From: Alopecurus myosuroides
Lineage: Eukaryota; Streptophyta; Magnoliopsida; Poales; Poaceae
DNA: 64,000 nucleotides
Direction: 5' to 3'
NCBI GenBank assembly: GCA_028641055.1
Contig: CM054058.1
Location: 84,548,020-84,612,019 of the forward strand
The first letter of the stretch is position 1. Every line of letters starts with the position of its first letter. Made by a program: the position numbers and the translations under genes. Shown here one piece after another: positions 35,581 to 45,001 of the stretch. A model generated the notes under the pieces. That model did not search any database and was not told where the DNA came from. It saw nothing but the letters and a program-made list of their open reading frames with translations.

Positions 35581-35857
35581 GGCCCTGTTCTGAACAAAGA
35601 GTTACAAAACAAAGGAACAAAAAGAAGCTTAGGAATAGGGGGAGTGCACATTGCAAACCTATGGGCTTTACAAAACGTAGGAAAGTTTTTCCTTGGCTTT
35701 TTCGCTGGTCTTGGCCAAAGTTTTGTTTCCTGTGAAAAACGTAGGAAAGTTTCTCTTTCTTGAGGAATCTGTACTGAGCTTTCCTTTGTTCAGAACGACT
35801 CCATAGGAAAGGAAACCTTCACAATTCCTATAGAATTCCTGCGTCCAGAACAGGGCC
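35581..35857. mobile_element. Second MITE, unit 3
   Basis: Same GGCCCTGTTCTG...CAGAACAGGGCC element as at 15112. Confidence 0.6.
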
Positions 35858-35956
35858 TAATCAGTTTCTGATTAATATAAACAGTTTGTGTTACTACCAG
35901 AATTTATTTTAGAGTTTATGAGAGAGAAAATAAATTTGCACGCTTTTCGGAGCAAG

Positions 35957-36410
35957 TGTAGGGGTGCATGAAATGTCCCGGGATGTCGCCGGAACAGTTT
36001 CGGGCAAAAAACCAAGAAGACGGGGAAGTGCCGGAAGAGGGCAAGATTGCCCTCATGGTCGTACCCATCATATGGGGGCTACCTTGTGAGCCTCAGGGCA
36101 ACACATGTAGGTGCATTGCGCCTTCCTGGTTTTCCCATGTTTTGTTGAATATATAAAAAAATAAAGAAGGAAAAAAGGAAAAAAAAAAGAGAAAATAGGA
36201 GGAGTTGGACTCCACGTGGGAGTCCAATCTGATTCCTTCTAAGAGGGTGGTGTAGCCACCCTTGTGTTGCGGCCACCTCCTTGGTGGAATTGGGGAGGGT
36301 GGAGGAAGGTCTCACGCCTCCTCCACTATAAAAAGGACCCCAAATCTCAAGACAAATCATATCAATTGGCTCCTTAGCTCCTCTCTCTCTTTAGTAGAAC
36401 TAGTTTAATG
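35957..36410 (+). mobile_element. LTR-like TE fragment, unit 3
   Basis: Same fragment as at 15490. A substitution near 35995 (GGAACAG for GGAAAAG) is private to this unit. Confidence 0.35.
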
Positions 36411-38006
36411 CCCGTGCGTTGCTACGGGCGCTAAATGCAGAAAATAAATCTATGATCGTTTCATTTCATGAGTGGCTTATCTTTTTTTTATCTCGCCATA
36501 TAAGAAAGTAATGTATTATATTCATTCGCTACCCTTGCAAGTTGGGCACTAAATAAAACATCTGATCTAAAAAAAAGTTGTCCCAGCATCATTCTCTCCT
36601 TGCTCACATTCCCAATTCTGCACTTCTCTCTCAAAAAAAAAAACTGCACTTCTCAACGTCATCGTCTTCCACGGGCTTTGCACCGCCGGCTGCTCTCCCA
36701 ACGCCCCCACGACAGGACCTACAGTGTTGCGTCCTCGCCCCCACGATAGGAGCTACGGCACCGCGCGCTTCCTCCCACGACAGGAACTACGGCGCCGCGC
36801 CCTCGTCCTCCGGCCCTTCGAAGGTGTGTATCGAGTCAGACCTCCTCCACCTTGTGGATGGTCCATACCGAGCCGAACCTCTGCCACATTGCGCGAGGCT
36901 AGCGATGGAGCACATCGAGACAGGACAACGACTGCTTCCCCTGCTGATGCAGCCACCCATGTGCCACGCTACGCCGCAGCGGCACACGTGTGCCGCACTG
37001 AGGGATCAGATAGATGGCGGAAGAGACCTTGGCAGAGACCTCCTGTTGCCTTTTCTATTTGATCTGGCTCCGCTGTCTAGGATAATTTTAATAGAATTAA
37101 TAATCAAAGTAGATAGTAAATGTGCAAGACTGTAGTATGATTCATTTTAATAAAATTAATCATTAAAGTAGATAGTAAATGTGGATGACTCTAGTATGAT
37201 TCATACGATGAAAAACCTCCCGTCCTAGTCAAGCATGGCGCCATTTATGTTGAGTATCATAAATTCTGAATTTTGACCTGTCCAACAAATAAAATGCATT
37301 GGCACGACAAGGATTAAATCAAAATCAGATGCAGGTTAGGTGCATAAACAGAAAATTATCTGTGAGTGTGGTCTAACTATACATCAACAAGGAGTAACTC
37401 CAAATCAGTTTTTATGTACTCCGGATGATACATCCGAACAGTATATGTGAACATTTCGATTCAGAAGTACACTTCCGGCGATCACTCAAATGCTATATGC
37501 TTTTCCGTTGTTGTGCATGCATTCAAATTCCTGTATTATCAGAACCTAAATGATCAACAAGATTACTCATTATACATGAGTGAATCAACCATTTTAATCC
37601 TGCAAAACTGTAGTGCAGCAACAAACTCATGTATTACAAGAACGACAAGATTACTCCCAGACCAAGTGGATAAACAGTTTTTGATATATCACAGACATGA
37701 TTGCACTTCAGGTTTTCAGGTTCATCATCTTTGTATTTTCCAGTATCAGTATTTTTTTCCTTAGCCAACAAATTCATTTCCAATAAGCTTACCCTCGAGA
37801 ATTAGTCCCCTATTTTGCTACAAGAGTTTCAGGCTAGAAATCCCGACACAAAAATTTATACCGGCAGTAAAAAATCATAAGATACAATATTCCTTGATTC
37901 TAAACATATCTCAAGCCAAAATGAACTGTATTCTCGTACCTCCCGAAGAGTAGCCACATAGATAGGCCATTCCTCAAGCAGGGAACCAAAATTGTCAAAT
38001 ATTCAC

Positions 38007-38142
38007 CTCCTTTTTCAGCATCCAAGAAACCGAACTTAAGAAAGATAGCATATGTTCCTAGCTGAATTATTTCAGAGCTCTCCACTTTTGCCTCAAACAA
38101 GGAAAGTGGATTTAGTGCCTCATTCCATGAAGCAGGTTCAAA
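38007..38142 (-). other. Exon-like segment, unit 3
   Basis: Same segment as at 17544-17679, with one replacement (Tyr to Ser) in the VESYE stretch caused by the T/G change near 38074. It lies at the start of the diverged tract of this unit. Confidence 0.3.
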
Positions 38143-39340
38143 TAATGTTCATGTCCTCCTTCACATGTTGGTCACGATAAATTGTATTGATGCATACAGA
38201 TGGTTAATCAACTTATTTATGAGGGTTTCTACAACAATCGGAAAGACATTTAGAGAAGATGTATGCTGAAATTAGACAAACCTTGGTCGGTGTCATGAGC
38301 TGCAGAAAATGTGGAAATCCAACAAAGCAGCTAGGTAAGCAACTTGCTCCTTCTAAGATACGGCACCAGCAAGCTCATCAACGCTGGGCATGTGGAGAAA
38401 AAAATAGATGAGCACACACAATTGTGGGAATGAAATTAAGAGTAAATTGGCATCATTCGAACCCACGCAAAGCTCAATGTCCTCGTGCAGCGGTGACACG
38501 ACCTTCAGGACGTATAATAGGAGAGGGATGTGACAGGCCCTCCTTGATGAACCTCCTTCCGGACAATCATTGGGAATTTCCTTTGCCGATACGACACAGT
38601 CACGAAGAAAGATCCTCCGTCCAGGGATGCACACCTAGAAATGCATAAGAGGCGCAGATCTTTCAGAATCTCTTGTAGTGTAAATCCAGAGAAAAAGCAA
38701 CGACATCATAAAAATCAGCAAATTACAATTACGACATAGTTTCAACGAGAACAGAACAATCAAAGTATTGAAAGAACGGTTTAAATTCTAGAATAAAAGA
38801 CTATATGAACACTTGTACAAAAGACTCTAAAAATTCCAGTTCATCTTTGTCTCAGTTCCATTCTTTCTGTTCCACGGCACTCCCAGGTTGAAGCTGTGTA
38901 ATGCACAATAAAGAATTAAATAAATAAATTCCACAAGCAATATTTTATCAGAAAATCTCAATGATTCAATGCAGAGAATGAATAAGAAATTATACATGGA
39001 AACAATCCATGTGATCCATTTGCAATAATATCCTCTGCTCCTCTATACATCCTTGCTAACAGCATCATCAATCTGAGCGAATCACTAACTTCAAATATCT
39101 GAAATTATTAGTAACGAGCTAACCTGGCTCACCTCCAGGTAAATACAGTTAAAAATTAAAACCCTAACTTTTATCCAGAATTCGAATTTAGCCTTCTACC
39201 CCACCAGCCGGAATCCTAGCTTCCAATCAGCCAAAGATATCAAGAGGAAGAAACGTACTGAAAACAATGGCCAGCTTTAAGCTACCACCGCCGGAGCATC
39301 GAGCCCCTTAGCCCCGCCTTAAGCTAGGGACCGCAACCGC

Positions 39341-39461
39341 TAGGGAAGAAAGGATTGGAGAAGTGGAAGGGATTGATGCGGCTGTGGAAGAAAGGACGCG
39401 GCGGTGGTGCACCTCCGTTAGAGATCTCCAACCTGATCGGGAGGATGCGGGAGACGTCGAT
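39341..39461. other. Unique right flank of the array
   Basis: 121 bp of non-repeated sequence (TAGGGAAGAAAGG to GGGAGACGTCGAT) between the end of unit 3 and the gypsy element. Its last five bases, TCGAT at 39457-39461, are the left target duplication of the element. The sequence resumes at 56891 after the element. Confidence 0.8.
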
Positions 39462-39954
39462 TGACGAATATATGGATCCTAGACCCTGGGAATAAGGACA
39501 CCCCCTCTCAGGCCCAAGGTTAAAGGCCCAAGAAGAGGAGCCCTTGGAATACTCCAGAAGGCCCACGTGAAGCCCACCCGCACTAACTTGCGGGTTAAGA
39601 TAGGAAACATGTAACCGACCTAGTTAGAGTTCGAGTCCTCTCCGGGTAGGATTCGAGACCTGGCCATCTATATAAGGCCAGAAGAGCCCCCCAGGGAGAG
39701 GACCAAGCAACAGAGCACCATCGAAACCTTGAACTCGAGATCTTACTCTCGATTCGAGCACCACCATTGTAACCGATCTTTCCGTCAATACAGATCGACA
39801 AGAGGCAGGAGTAAGGGTTTTACCTCTACGAGGGCCCCGAACCTGGGTAAATCTCGCCCCCTGTCTAGCCGACGATTCCACCAGCGTTCATGACTTCTCC
39901 TAGTCGAAACCCGATAGGGTCACCTAAGGGATTTGTAGAGTCAGAGATTCGACA
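39462..39954 (+). repeat. 5' LTR of the gypsy element
   Basis: TG...CA termini. A TATA-like TATATAA lies at 39669-39675, giving a probable transcript start about 30 bp downstream. An ATG at 39890, inside the U5 part, opens the frame that continues into gag. The differences from the 3' LTR are four substitutions in the first 230 bp (first near 39481), one near 39682, and one C in the run near 39862. Confidence 0.93.
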
Positions 39955-40362
39955 ATTGGCGCCGACCGTGGGGAAGACGGGCGCTGGATCACCGGCATCT
40001 TCGGCTTCATCGACAACGCACTCTCGTTGGAAACCATCGACTACGGCTCCGAACAATCCTATAAGGCTCGGATCTGTCGTGGTCACACCTCACTCGCCGG
40101 AATCACGCCCGGTATTCGAGGATCTGGAGAAAAGCGTCACCTTGACGTTCGGGAGCCTAAAATTCGTGACCAACCGGGACGGAATCCTCCACTTCTCGGA
40201 TGAATCGGAAACTGAATCTGGAGCTGTCGACTCACGCCGTCACCTGGAGAAAAGCGGCGAGTCCATCCGCTTCAACGCCAACGACTACCATACCCTCTCT
40301 ACAGAGGAACCATCAAGAATTCGAAGAAACTTCCGACCTACGCCTAGGACGCACGAGCCTCG
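39890..40362 (+). pseudogene. gag, N-terminal segment, interrupted by the CACTA
   Basis: The frame starts at an ATG inside the LTR and runs through the PBS without a stop. It continues to the CACTA insertion point at 40362, about 157 codons. After the LTR there is no other in-frame ATG before the insertion. The sequence is Ser/Thr/Pro-rich (GKTGAGSPASSASSTTHSRW) and then acidic. The CACTA plus its 3-bp target duplication is 4,639 bp, which leaves a remainder of one when divided by three. The frame after 45001 is offset by exactly that amount, so gag was continuous before the insertion. Confidence 0.75.
39957..39974 (+). promoter_or_regulatory. Primer binding site
   Basis: TGGCGCCGACCGTGGGGA starts two bases after the LTR. 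It has the TGGCGCCG...GGGGA form of grass gypsy PBS sequences. The exact primer tRNA is not settled from memory. Confidence 0.7.
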
Positions 40363-40384
40363 CATTACTAGGAAAATGACTATA

Positions 40385-40745
40385 GGAGTGATGATACCCG
40401 TGACGCACTTCTAATTTGGCACGTCACGCCTATTACCCGCGGCGCACCATGCTTTCGCGCGTCGCGCCTAAAGGCATACCCGCGGCGCACCAAATGAAAG
40501 GCGCGTCGCGCGTATTTGTGGGGCCGGGGGGGCGAGCCTCCGAGGCATACCCGCGACGCACCCAGACCGCGGTGCGTCACGGCTATGTTGGGTACCCGCG
40601 GCGCACCCTCCAGTGGTGCGTCACGGCTATCTTTTCCACGGGTGGCATCTATAACCGTGACGCACCACTGGAAGGTGCGCCGCGGGTAACCAACATAGCC
40701 GTGACGCACGGCGTAAAAGGTGCGTCACGGGTATACCTGGGACGA
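40385..40745. repeat. Left subterminal motif array of the CACTA
   Basis: About 14 copies of CCGTGACGCACC or its variants (CCGCGGCGCACC, GGTGCGTCACGG) lie in both orientations within 360 bp. Such subterminal repeats are binding sites for the TNPA-type partner protein in En/Spm elements. CpG-rich variants such as GCGTCGCGC are included. Confidence 0.85.
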
Positions 40746-41402
40746 ATTTAAGTGGTTGGGACCACCCCCCACCTCCCATCCCCCCATATCTCCACCCCAT
40801 TTCAGATCTGGTCGCCCCCCACCTCCTCACCACCCCATTTCCCTATTTTCCCACCATTTAAAACTTATTTAACCTATTTTATTTGATATATATGTGTGGG
40901 GAATCTAGTAAACATTTGTCTCCACCCCATCTCTCACTTTATTATCACTTTCCCTTCCATCCTTTCACTTCCTATAGCCACATACAAACGTACTCTCTCG
41001 GTCTCGTGTCGGCAAGATCTATAGTTGGTGAGTTGTTGGAGGGATATGTATATGTGTTGTATGTATGTGTGTTGATCTCGCTAGATCTCTCATAGATCGA
41101 TCTCGCTCGGTATCGGCGCCGTGCGTCGTCACAAAAGATTCATATGGTTGCATATATACATATGCGAAATTGTGTTGCGTATTTTTGATGAAATTTGTGG
41201 ATGTCTTAAAAATGAGTTGACATGTGTTGCCAAAATGTTGATTCATTTCCATTTCGGCGACCACGCACTCCGAGAATGTCCTATTTTTAGCATAGGTCAT
41301 GCCGAATTTATCCGTCGACGACCATGCATGCATCATCCATATATTACGTAATTTGATTCTAATTAATTTTTCATTTAATCTTTTTTTACTATGTAGGCAA
41401 CC
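40746..41402 (+). promoter_or_regulatory. CACTA promoter/leader region
   Basis: A C-rich stretch (40755-40860) is followed by AT-rich DNA. A splice-acceptor-like TTTTTTACTATGTAG lies directly before GCAACC and the transposase ATG, so the transposase probably has a 5' leader intron. No precise TATA box is assigned. Confidence 0.4.
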
Positions 41403-43424
41403 ATGCATATAAGCACAGGCACCGTGGCTAGATTTATGAAACATGCGACGGACGAAATGTTTCGAAATAGCATGACGGAGATAAGATGTCCTTGTCGAAG
41501 ATGCAAACTGAAACACTTGATCAGATACGATTTTGGTGACTTGGAGTCGCACCTTATCCGTCGTGGTTTTATGGATGGCTACACTCTTTACCCGACAAGT
41601 GATGAAGATGAAGAGTCGCCCGGACATGATGAAGGACATAATGATCAAGATGAAGGACATGATCATAATCAACACGAAGGACATCGTGATGAAGATGTCG
41701 GACATGATCATAATCACGACGAAGGACATCATGATGAAGATGTCGTGACATCGTCGTCGGACTGGGTGCGGGACCCTCATGTCCAAGCTCTGCTTCTCAA
41801 GGAGACTAGCAACACCAGAGCTGCTGCTAGAGAGAAATCGAAGTTGTCGCAACTGGAGATAGACGCCGTTACTCCATTGTACGAAGGATGCGTGAGCGAG
41901 GATACCCGTCTGAACGTAACGTTAAGGACCCTCGAGATGAATAAAAAACACCGATGGACCGATGCGAGCTACGATGAGAACATGGCATTCTGGCACGGCC
42001 GTCTTCCCACGGGGAACAAGTGGCCAACAAGCATCGAGGAGGCAAAAAAAGTCGTGTGCCCTCTGGATTTACCTCACGATAAATACCATGCTTGCATTAA
42101 TGACTGCATCATCTATCGAGGCGCGGACGCGGAGAGAACCATATGCCCGGTGTGCGACGCAACTCGATACAAGACAGGGAAGAAGGCCTCTCCTCGAAAA
42201 GTGGTGTGGTACTTTCCGATAACTTCCCGTCTGCAGCGGTATTTCGCAGACCCCACACAGGCGAAGCTCATGCGATGGCACGCGGAAAGGAAGAAGCCAG
42301 AAGAGCATGATGGAACCGATCCGGAGAATGATGACACGATGCTGACACACCCCTCAGATGCTAGCCAGTGGAAGGCGCTAGACATCGAATACCCCGAATT
42401 CGGCGACGATCCAAGGAACATCAGGTTGTGCATGAGTACGGATGGATTAAATCCTTTTGGCAACCAGAGCAGCACCCATAGCACCTGGCCCGTGTTTGTA
42501 TGTATATACAACCTACCCCCCTGGTTGTGCTTTAAGAGGAAGTACATACAGATGAGTATGCTTATTCAAGGGCCGAAACAACCAGGTAACGACATCAATC
42601 TGTATGGCAAGTTGATGGAAGAGGAGCTAGCCACGTTATGGGACGAGCCAGCCAATACGTGGGACGCCTATGGAGAAACGTTTTTCCCAATGAGAGCCGC
42701 GCTCATCACGACGGTGCATGACTACCTCGGTTACGGATATGTCGCGGGGCAGGTGACGCACGGATTCTGTGCATGCGTTAGGTGCATGGATGACACTACG
42801 TATCTCCAGCTAGAGAGAAACCCCGGGTCTTCGAAAACCGTGTTCTTGGGGCATCGAAGGTGGCTTCGCAAGGATGACCCGTGGAGAAAACGCAAAGATC
42901 TGTTCAACAATGAAGTTGAGATGCGAAGAGCCCCACGTCAAAGGAGCGGCGAGGAAATCGACGAGCTGTTGAAGAACTGGAAAGAGTGCCCTGCGCCGGG
43001 AAAGAAGCGAAAGGCGCCGGCGCCGTTGGAGGGTGTATGGAAAACAAGGTCTGTTCTCTGGGACCTGAGGTACTGGAAGATTCTCCGCACACCCCACTAC
43101 CTTGACCTCATGCATATCACGAAAAACGTGTGCGAGAGTCTGCTTGGCACCCTGCTCAACATGCCGGAGAGGACCAAAGATGGGCCGAAAGCAAGGAACG
43201 ACTTGAGATTTTTGAATATCAGGGGCGAGCTCCACGGAGGAAAACCGGATGATGATGACGATGACGATGACGATGTGTTAGATGGGACGGAAGGTCGCCG
43301 CAAGGGCAAAAAGGCCAAGAAGACGGAATATTACTGTCCCCCTTCGTGCTTCACGCTATGCGAGAAGGAGATCGACCAATTCTTCAAGTGCCTACTTGTG
43401 ATGGTCGTTCGATCTTTTGAATAA
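41403..43424 (+). CDS. TNP2-type CACTA transposase, C-terminally truncated
   Basis: 673 residues. Residues 1-65 are a transposase-associated domain with the Cys/His pattern C29-P-C31-x2-C34 and H50. Residues about 74-114 are a His/Asp-rich repeat. From about 185 to about 600 the TNP2 core follows: FWHGRLPTGNKWPTSIEEAK, VCPLDLPHDKYHACINDCI, CPVCDATRYKTG, FGNQSSTHSTWPVF, then MHITKNVCESLLGTLLN. It would recognise and cut the element ends in the nucleus. A run of nine Asp sits near residues 616-624. The frame ends at 43424 where a 271-bp repeat begins, so the usual C-terminal third (DUF4218/DUF4216-type region) is missing. It may bind but is unlikely to be a complete transposase. Confidence 0.88.
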   Translation: MHISTGTVARFMKHATDEMFRNSMTEIRCPCRRCKLKHLIRYDFGDLESHLIRRGFMDGYTLYPTSDEDEESPGHDEGHNDQDEGHDHNQHEGHRDEDVGHDHNHDEGHHDEDVVTSSSDWVRDPHVQALLLKETSNTRAAAREKSKLSQLEIDAVTPLYEGCVSEDTRLNVTLRTLEMNKKHRWTDASYDENMAFWHGRLPTGNKWPTSIEEAKKVVCPLDLPHDKYHACINDCIIYRGADAERTICPVCDATRYKTGKKASPRKVVWYFPITSRLQRYFADPTQAKLMRWHAERKKPEEHDGTDPENDDTMLTHPSDASQWKALDIEYPEFGDDPRNIRLCMSTDGLNPFGNQSSTHSTWPVFVCIYNLPPWLCFKRKYIQMSMLIQGPKQPGNDINLYGKLMEEELATLWDEPANTWDAYGETFFPMRAALITTVHDYLGYGYVAGQVTHGFCACVRCMDDTTYLQLERNPGSSKTVFLGHRRWLRKDDPWRKRKDLFNNEVEMRRAPRQRSGEEIDELLKNWKECPAPGKKRKAPAPLEGVWKTRSVLWDLRYWKILRTPHYLDLMHITKNVCESLLGTLLNMPERTKDGPKARNDLRFLNIRGELHGGKPDDDDDDDDDVLDGTEGRRKGKKAKKTEYYCPPSCFTLCEKEIDQFFKCLLVMVVRSFE

Positions 43425-44006
43425 GTAAATGCCGATGATTAAAAGAGTTGGTTCACACTCAGATGGCCCAGGTGGTCAGCTGCGCCTTGTGATTTTCACA
43501 AAGTTAGGATCTTGTGCATCCCACTTGGCGCAGCTGCACCACTTCGGCCGCTTGTATGTGTCCACCCTAAATATGAGTCACACATCGTTACGGTTATGAA
43601 TCGTCCATTCTGTAACTGATGCTCAATTATGTCAATGCTTGATTATCTTGCTTTTATATTATTCCGGTCCTATGTTCGTTCGATCTTTTGAATAAGTAAA
43701 TGCCGATGATTAAAAGAGTTGGTTCACACTCAGATGGCCTAGGTGGTCCGTTGCGCCTTGTGATTTTCACAAAGTTAGGATCTTGTGCATCCCACTTGGC
43801 GCAGCGACACCACCTACGGCCGCTTGTATGTGTCCACCCTAAATATGAGGCACACATCGTTACGGTTATGAATCGTCCATTCGTAACTGATGCTCAATTA
43901 TGTCAATGCTTGATTATATTGCTTTTATATTATTCCGGTCCTATGTTCGTTCGATCTTTTGTATAAATGCCGATGATTAAAAGAGTTGGTTCACACTCAG
44001 ATGGCC
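43405..44006. repeat. 271-bp tandem repeat, 2.2 copies
   Basis: TCGTTCGATCTTTTG recurs at 43405, 43676 and 43947, an exact period of 271 bp. Each unit contains AAAGAGTTGGTTCACACTCA and a copy of CACTTGGCGCAGC. The transposase frame runs into the first copy and stops, so the array sits at the deletion that removed the transposase C-terminus. Confidence 0.9.
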
Positions 44007-44084
44007 TTTTATATTTCTCCACTTACTACTTATTGTAGACATGTTTAAAACTATTGTTTTTGTTTTTCTTTCTTGTCATTACAG

Positions 44085-44345
44085 ATGCCGAGGTGCTACG
44101 TGGTGTTTAGAGGCAGGGTTCCAGGAGTCTACGATCACTGGGAAGACTGCTTCGAGCAGGTGAACAAGTTCAAAGGGAATGCCTACAAATCCTACAACAC
44201 AAGAGTGGCGGCGGAAGCTAGGTGGTTCATCCATCTCGAGGAGGAACAAAATAAGAAGAAGAAGAACAACACGTGGATGAAGACCATCGCAGCCGCTCTT
44301 GTCGCCGTCGCCTCGCTCGTCATGCTATGGTTCCTAGTTAGATGA
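44085..44345 (+). CDS. Small viroplasmin-like (RNase H1 N-terminal-like) protein with membrane tail
   Basis: 86 residues counted from the ATG at 44085, which follows a splice-acceptor-like TTCTTGTCATTACAG, so it may be the last exon of a longer transcript. Residues 4-48 (YVVFRGRVPGVYDHWEDC, FKGNAYKSYNT) match the viroplasmin/RNase H1 N-terminal fold. That family has the pattern YVV..GR.PG.Y..W..C..QV..F.G..YK.Y and binds RNA-DNA hybrids or dsRNA. Residues 57-63 are Lys/Asn-rich. Residues 66-85 (WMKTIAAALVAVASLVMLWF, with LVR after) form a hydrophobic tail-anchor-like segment. No RNase H catalytic domain follows. The function in a CACTA element is unknown; the domain call is firm, the membrane call is inference. 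Confidence 0.75.
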   Translation: MPRCYVVFRGRVPGVYDHWEDCFEQVNKFKGNAYKSYNTRVAAEARWFIHLEEEQNKKKKNNTWMKTIAAALVAVASLVMLWFLVR

Positions 44346-44349
44346 TTAG

Positions 44350-44645
44350 GTTATCGGCGACTAGATAGGTCACTTGTCCCGATGATGAAGCATCATCGAT
44401 CGATGTAATCGGTCCCGATGATTAACCGTATGATGTAGGTCTATTTGACATGATAAACACTTTGTTGTATTCATAATCAACTGTTTGATGTAGCTATTCG
44501 GAATTCTAAACAGTATGATCAACTATGATATATCATTTGTTAGTCAGAGAACTGTTTTGATACATATTGTTTACTGATATTTTTCTGTATTTGAGCTGTG
44601 TATATACCTGTATAAATACGGTACCGCGTATTTCAAAAAAATACA
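44350..44645. other. CACTA 3' non-coding stretch
   Basis: AT-rich sequence with repeated GATGATTA/CGATGAT words and no frame of interest. Confidence 0.5.
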
Positions 44646-44649
44646 GCAC

Positions 44650-44985
44650 AGTATACCCGTGACGCACCAAAAAGGATACCCCTGACGCACCTGGGAGGAT
44701 AGCCGTGACGCGCAAAAGTTCATACCCGTGGCGCACCCAGTAACTTAGCCGTGGAGGCATTACTTAGCCGTGACGCACCAATATTCCTAGCCGTGGCGCA
44801 CCTCCTTAGTTAGGCGTGACGTGCCTCGCGATATCCGCGGCGCACCGTGACGGTGCGTCACGGGTATCAATAGGCGCGGCGCACCAGCTCGGTGCGTCAC
44901 GGCTAAACCAATAGGCGCGGCGTGATAGCCGTGACGCGCCCTGGTGCGTCACGGATAAGCGAATTGGTGCGTCACGGGTAAGCTT
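44650..44985. repeat. Right subterminal motif array of the CACTA
   Basis: About 16 copies of CCGTGACGCACC-type motifs (variants CCGTGGCGCACC, GGCGCGGCGCACC, GGTGCGTCACGG) lie in 335 bp, mostly in plus orientation at first and in both later. It is the counterpart of the left array. Confidence 0.85.
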
Positions 44986-45001
44986 TTTCCTAGTAGTGTC
45001 G

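Larger units (their letters stand above)
29116..39340. repeat. Tandem unit 3 of the 10.2-kb triplication
   Basis: The third copy, 10,225 bp. It is nearly identical to the others up to about 38050. From there to about 38990 it shows about 16 substitutions and a 4-bp deletion relative to units 1 and 2. After GGGACCGCAACCGC (39327-39340) it continues into unique sequence TAGGGAAGAAAGG, so this is the original right flank of the unit. Confidence 0.97.
40363..44998 (+). mobile_element. CACTA (En/Spm) transposon inside gag
   Basis: The right end reads TTTTCCTAGTAGTG, the complement of CACTACTAGGAAAA. The left end reads CATTACTAGGAAAA, with one change in the terminal CACTA. The 3-bp target TCG is duplicated at 40360-40362 and 44999-45001. 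Arrays of short GTGACGCAC motifs lie inside both ends. It encodes a truncated TNP2-type transposase and a small viroplasmin-like protein. At 4,636 bp it is shorter than full autonomous grass CACTAs (often above 8 kb) and is probably non-autonomous now. Confidence 0.95.

Noticed and set aside
41019..41852. 277-codon minus-strand frame with repetitive hydrophobic MSFVLIIMSF text
   Set aside because: It is the complement of the transposase His/Asp repeat and the CACTA leader; the low-complexity text mirrors the repeat.
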